Positions 60,806-64,000 of a stretch of 64,000 nucleotides of DNA are shown here, in pieces. The stretch's first letter is position 1. Each line of letters starts with the position of its first letter. The stretch is taken from NCBI GenBank assembly GCA_017621055.1, contig JAGATX010000018.1:1-64000 (forward strand), written 5' to 3'. The notes under the pieces were generated by a model, which saw only the letters and a program-made list of their open reading frames with translations, was not told where the DNA came from and ran no database searches. The DNA is from Muribaculaceae bacterium (lineage in GTDB: Bacteria; Bacteroidota; Bacteroidia; Bacteroidales; Muribaculaceae). A program made the position numbers and the translations under genes.

Positions 60806-62721
60806 TGGAAAAGGCGGCTGATGTCGTCGCTGCTTATTATCGACAGCACGGGGTGGCCGTCGGGCGTGTGGTTCGGCGAGTCGCAACGGAAAAGCTCGGC
60901 GATAATATTCTCCATTTCAGACGTCTTCAGCCGCTGACCGGCCTTTACGGCAGCGCTGCGTGCCATGGCGAGGGCTACCGGAGCACGCAGAGTGTCGGCG
61001 TCGGCGTCGCCGCGGCACGACAGTTCGTCGAGGACGGCCAGCAGACTCTCGCGCGGCGACACCCTTGCCGGAAGTGCCGGCGCGCCCGTTATGCTCCAGC
61101 GGCCGCCACCGTTGCCGACGAGCCGGAAACCGAGATTTTCTATGATGGCGGCATTCGCCTCTAAAACGGCGCCCTGCGATGCCGCAATTTCGATATCGTC
61201 GGCAAAAATGAGTTGCTGCGACTCTATCGAGCGGTCGGCGAGCTGGCGCAGCCACCGTTCGTAGAGGATGCGAATATGGGCCCTGTGCTGATTTATGAGC
61301 ATCAGACCGCCGGTAGTGGCCGTGACTATGTATTTCCCGGCCAACTGGAAACATGGCGAGGGGCTGAAGTCGTCGGTACCGTCATCGGCGAGCACCATTG
61401 AGCCTGCCGATGCGTCTGTTTCCTCTGCCGACGGCTCATCGGGCATCGACATTGCAGCGAGCCCTTCGTCTCGACGCCGTGCGAAATTCTCATAGAGCTG
61501 TTCCCAGTCGGGTTTGCCGGTGGAGGATACTGCCCGGCGCGGCGCCGGCGCCGTGGTGGCGAACTGCGAGCTGCCGTCGCCGGAAAAAGGACTATTGTCA
61601 CTTGAAAAAGAGAGCGTTTCGCCGAAGACGACGTTGTCATCGTCGGCCGGCACGCCCACGGTGGCGTCCGGGGCGAAGAGAGGTATTTCCGGCGCATCCG
61701 CATTGTCGAAATCGAGAGTGCCGGTGCCGGCGGTGTTGCCCAGGGCCTCGCGCACCGCCGCCTCCAGTATCTGAATGATGGCGAATTCGTTTTCGAACTT
61801 TATTTCGTATTTCTGCGGGTGGATGTTTACGTCGATCGACGCCGGATCCAGCTCGAAGTTGATGAAATACGATGGCTGGCTTCCGGCGGCGATGAGCTGC
61901 TCATAGCACCGCATAATGGTCTTGTGGTAAGGCAAATGCCGCATATATCGGCCGTTGACGAAGAAGAACTGCTGCTGGCCGCGTTTTTTTGCGAACTTCG
62001 GCTGGCTTATGAACCCGCTGATTTTCACCAGCGAGGTTTCGGTAAGCAGGGGCGCCAGCTGGCTTTCCATGGGCTTGCCGAACAAGGCGCCGATTCTTTG
62101 CTTGAGGTTGCTTGCGGGGAACTGGTGGATGGCCACATCGTTGTGCAGCAAAGAGAATTCCACTGATGTGTTCACCAAAGCCTGACGTTCGAACTCGTGG
62201 AGGATGTGGCTGAGTTCTATGCTGTCCTTCTTGAGGAATTTGCGGCGTGCCGGAACATTGAAGAACAGGTTTTTAACCATGATATTTGTGCCGGGCACGG
62301 TGCTCACCGGCTCGGAACCCTCGAACTTCTCGCCGCAAATACGCAGACGAGTGCCGATGGAGTCGCCGCGGCGCATTGTGCGCAGATCGATCTGCGATAT
62401 TACCGCTACCGACGGCAGCGCCTCACCGCGGAAGCCCATCGTGCGGAGGGTGGAGAGATCCGACGCTTTGGTTATCTTGCTCGTTGCGTGGCGTTCGAAG
62501 GCCATGCGTGCATCGGTGGGACTCATGCCGCAGCCGTTGTCTATGATCTGAATGAGGGTGCGGCCGGCATCCTTCACCACGATTGTGACAGATGTGGCGC
62601 CGGCATCGATGGAGTTCTCCACCAATTCTTTGACAACCGAGGCGGGCCGCTGGATAACCTCGCCGGCGGCTATCTGGTTGGCAACCGTGTCGGGAAGATA
62701 ATGGATAACGTCGCTGTTCAT
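60802..62721 (-). CDS. mutL: DNA mismatch repair protein MutL
   Basis: From the ATG at 62721 it has 639 residues. The GHKL ATPase N-terminus is intact: 'LPDTVANQIAAGEVIQRPAS', E32 and N36 in 'VVKELVENSIDAG', 'DNGCGMSP' and 'GFRGEALPSVA'. The C-terminal dimerisation domain contains INQHRAHIRILYE where nicking MutL proteins have DQHAxxExxxxE, and no ACK/CPHGRP-like motif is seen, so it is predicted not to be an endonuclease. It coordinates MutS with downstream repair. The start at 62757 is rejected because MutL homologues begin at this conserved segment. Confidence 0.96.
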   Translation of the reverse strand: MNSDVIHYLPDTVANQIAAGEVIQRPASVVKELVENSIDAGATSVTIVVKDAGRTLIQIIDNGCGMSPTDARMAFERHATSKITKASDLSTLRTMGFRGEALPSVAVISQIDLRTMRRGDSIGTRLRICGEKFEGSEPVSTVPGTNIMVKNLFFNVPARRKFLKKDSIELSHILHEFERQALVNTSVEFSLLHNDVAIHQFPASNLKQRIGALFGKPMESQLAPLLTETSLVKISGFISQPKFAKKRGQQQFFFVNGRYMRHLPYHKTIMRCYEQLIAAGSQPSYFINFELDPASIDVNIHPQKYEIKFENEFAIIQILEAAVREALGNTAGTGTLDFDNADAPEIPLFAPDATVGVPADDDNVVFGETLSFSSDNSPFSGDGSSQFATTAPAPRRAVSSTGKPDWEQLYENFARRRDEGLAAMSMPDEPSAEETDASAGSMVLADDGTDDFSPSPCFQLAGKYIVTATTGGLMLINQHRAHIRILYERWLRQLADRSIESQQLIFADDIEIAASQGAVLEANAAIIENLGFRLVGNGGGRWSITGAPALPARVSPRESLLAVLDELSCRGDADADTLRAPVALAMARSAAVKAGQRLKTSEMENIIAELFRCDSPNHTPDGHPVLSIISSDDISRLFQ

Positions 62722-62788
62722 AGTCTGCAAAAATAGCACAAAAGCCGCAAACCACAAAATTTTCCGATGCCCATATGGCGCCCGGGAT

Positions 62789-63985
62789 TTAAATGCTACT
62801 GAGTATCAGTGCATTCGCGTGGTCGATAACTGAGGTGTCGAGGCCGGCGAGGTATATTTGCGTGGTAACCTCGCTGTCGTGGCCCATGCCCTCGGAGATG
62901 ACCGAGAGGGGAATGCCCTTGGCCTTTGCCGCCGATGCCCAGCTGTGGCGGGCGACGTAGAGGGTCAGGGGGATGTCGATGCCGGCCATGGTGGCTATCT
63001 GTTTGAGATTGTGGTTGATGTTGTAGCCGGCGTTGCGGTATGTGTTTCGCTCGTTGGTGCCGGCGTGGCGTATGATCGGCAGCAGGTAGTCGGAGCTGTT
63101 CTCGGGATATTTGTCGAGGATAGACTGCATGTCCTTTGTCCAGCCTATTGTGAGGCGCCGTCCTGTTTTTCGGCGCCGATATGTGATGCATGCGTTACGC
63201 AAGTCGGATTTTTTGAGAAAAGCCATATCTACGAAGCTCATTCCGCGCAGATAGAAACTGATGAGGAACATATCGCGGGCATAGTCGAGCGACGGCTTCA
63301 ACGTCAGGTCGAGAGTCTTGATCCTGCTGATCACCACCAGCGGCAAAGCGCGTTTCACAGTCTTGTCCACGCCGGTATACACGTGGCGGAAAGGACGCCG
63401 GTCCTCGATTATGTCGTTGTCGACGGCACGATTGTAGACAGCCCGCAGAATGCGGGAGTAGAATGAAATAGTATTGGGAGTCACATGCCGGCTTTTGAGC
63501 CATGCCTCGTAGGCTTCCATTACGTCTGTCGAGAGGCAATCCAGCATAATATCCTCATTGTTACGATATTTCCTGAAACTGTTCAGGGCTGCGCGGTAAG
63601 TTTCCGCGGTACGCATCCTGCCGTTGTCTCTGAGAGCGGCTATTAATCCCTCGGTGAAGTTGAACAGGGAGTACATCCGGGCATGGCGACGGAATTCGTC
63701 GACGATATCGTCGGCAGAATATACCCTGCCGTCGTCGGCGAGTTTTCGGTCAATCCTTGCCAGGCGCTCTATGTCGCGGAGAATACATTCATGAACTGAC
63801 AGCCGATTGCGTTCAGGTGCCCGGTCGGGAAATACCCTTGAGCGTTTTTCATCCCATTCAGTCTTAAGGACTTTGTATGGCGTAGCCAGCCGGCGCACCT
63901 TACCTTGATGAGTGATACGGAAGTATACAGCACCCGTGCCGTCACCGCAGGCTGATGGGTGGAACATTACTTTTACAGAAGCCAT
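62789..63985 (-). CDS. Tyrosine site-specific recombinase
   Basis: This 398-residue Bacteroidetes-type integrase has an arm-binding region at 1-100 (KVMFHPSACGDGTGAVYFRI), a SAM-like core-binding domain at 105-200 and a catalytic domain at 215-398. Catalytic residues visible: R247 (FYLRGMSFVD), K273 (RRRKTGRR), R346 (YVARHSWAS), H369 (GMGHDSEV) and Y378 (TQIYLAGLD). The first box II histidine is a tyrosine (TLYVAR), as in related invertase-like enzymes as far as I recall. It may invert DNA or move an element lying beyond the window. No attachment or invertible site is seen beside it. Confidence 0.93.
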   Translation of the reverse strand: MASVKVMFHPSACGDGTGAVYFRITHQGKVRRLATPYKVLKTEWDEKRSRVFPDRAPERNRLSVHECILRDIERLARIDRKLADDGRVYSADDIVDEFRRHARMYSLFNFTEGLIAALRDNGRMRTAETYRAALNSFRKYRNNEDIMLDCLSTDVMEAYEAWLKSRHVTPNTISFYSRILRAVYNRAVDNDIIEDRRPFRHVYTGVDKTVKRALPLVVISRIKTLDLTLKPSLDYARDMFLISFYLRGMSFVDMAFLKKSDLRNACITYRRRKTGRRLTIGWTKDMQSILDKYPENSSDYLLPIIRHAGTNERNTYRNAGYNINHNLKQIATMAGIDIPLTLYVARHSWASAAKAKGIPLSVISEGMGHDSEVTTQIYLAGLDTSVIDHANALILSSI

Positions 63986-64000
63986 ATTTTCGGAGTTTTT

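Overview
The window looks like the chromosome of a GC-rich gut Bacteroidales, most likely a Muribaculaceae member (Muribaculum/Duncaniella type). The evidence is Bacteroidetes promoters (TTTG about 20 nt upstream of TAnnTTTG, mostly TAACTTTG, TATATTTG or TAAATTTG), almost no Shine-Dalgarno sequences, and lineage-typical families: DUF4919, DUF4105, DUF6377, PCMD, viroplasmin-type RNase H, the glycine-lipid acyltransferases GlsA/GlsB, the RibBA fusion, and secreted proteins ending in type IX-like C-terminal sorting domains. Genus and species are inference.

Layout. 1-5100: the 3' end of NAD kinase coupled to a YgjP-like metallopeptidase, a DUF4919 protein, nagB, a Cys-rich membrane protein, a penicillin-binding/beta-lactamase-fold lipoprotein and tRNA-Val. 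An 87-bp leader element occurs in two copies around the membrane-protein gene. 5100-14100: a remnant of a REP-associated transposase with a REP-like palindrome, a FemAB/GNAT-like protein, a SemiSWEET, OmpA, and three secreted proteins (PCMD, phosphodiester glycosidase, Ig-like). 14100-21460: palindrome-rich spacer, lpxA, a MITE-like element with 34-bp ends, then a complete RND efflux system (acrA-acrB-tolC order on the minus strand). 21460-30650: a candidate small RNA, MscS, a small secreted protein, ribBA with an unknown helical protein, an LptF/G permease, then mscL, shikimate kinase, an alanine-dehydrogenase-like protein and RNase H on the plus strand.

30650-46000: glgB, polA, a large secreted FN3/CUB protein, queD-queE-DUF4105-phosphatase-like protein, secA and tRNA-Arg. 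46000-53300: a truncated secreted-protein fragment, a muramidase, pepD, a Skp-like lipoprotein, and the glsA-glsB-purB operon. 53300-62800: an unrecognised three-gene envelope-like operon, two DUF6377 membrane regulators around a Crp/Fnr regulator and a BASS-type transporter, several promoter/terminator pairs without ORFs, and mutL. The window ends in a tyrosine recombinase.

Most of the window is housekeeping and envelope biology: outer-membrane lipid synthesis (lpxA, lptF/G-like), glycine lipids, drug efflux, osmotic-release channels, T9SS-like cargo, and queuosine, riboflavin, purine and glycogen metabolism. I found no CRISPR array, phage or complete insertion sequence. The less ordinary material is in the spacers (repeat elements and ORF-less promoter/terminator units) and in a few proteins whose catalytic motifs are degraded (PolA proofreading domain, a phosphatase-superfamily protein, the MutL C-terminus).
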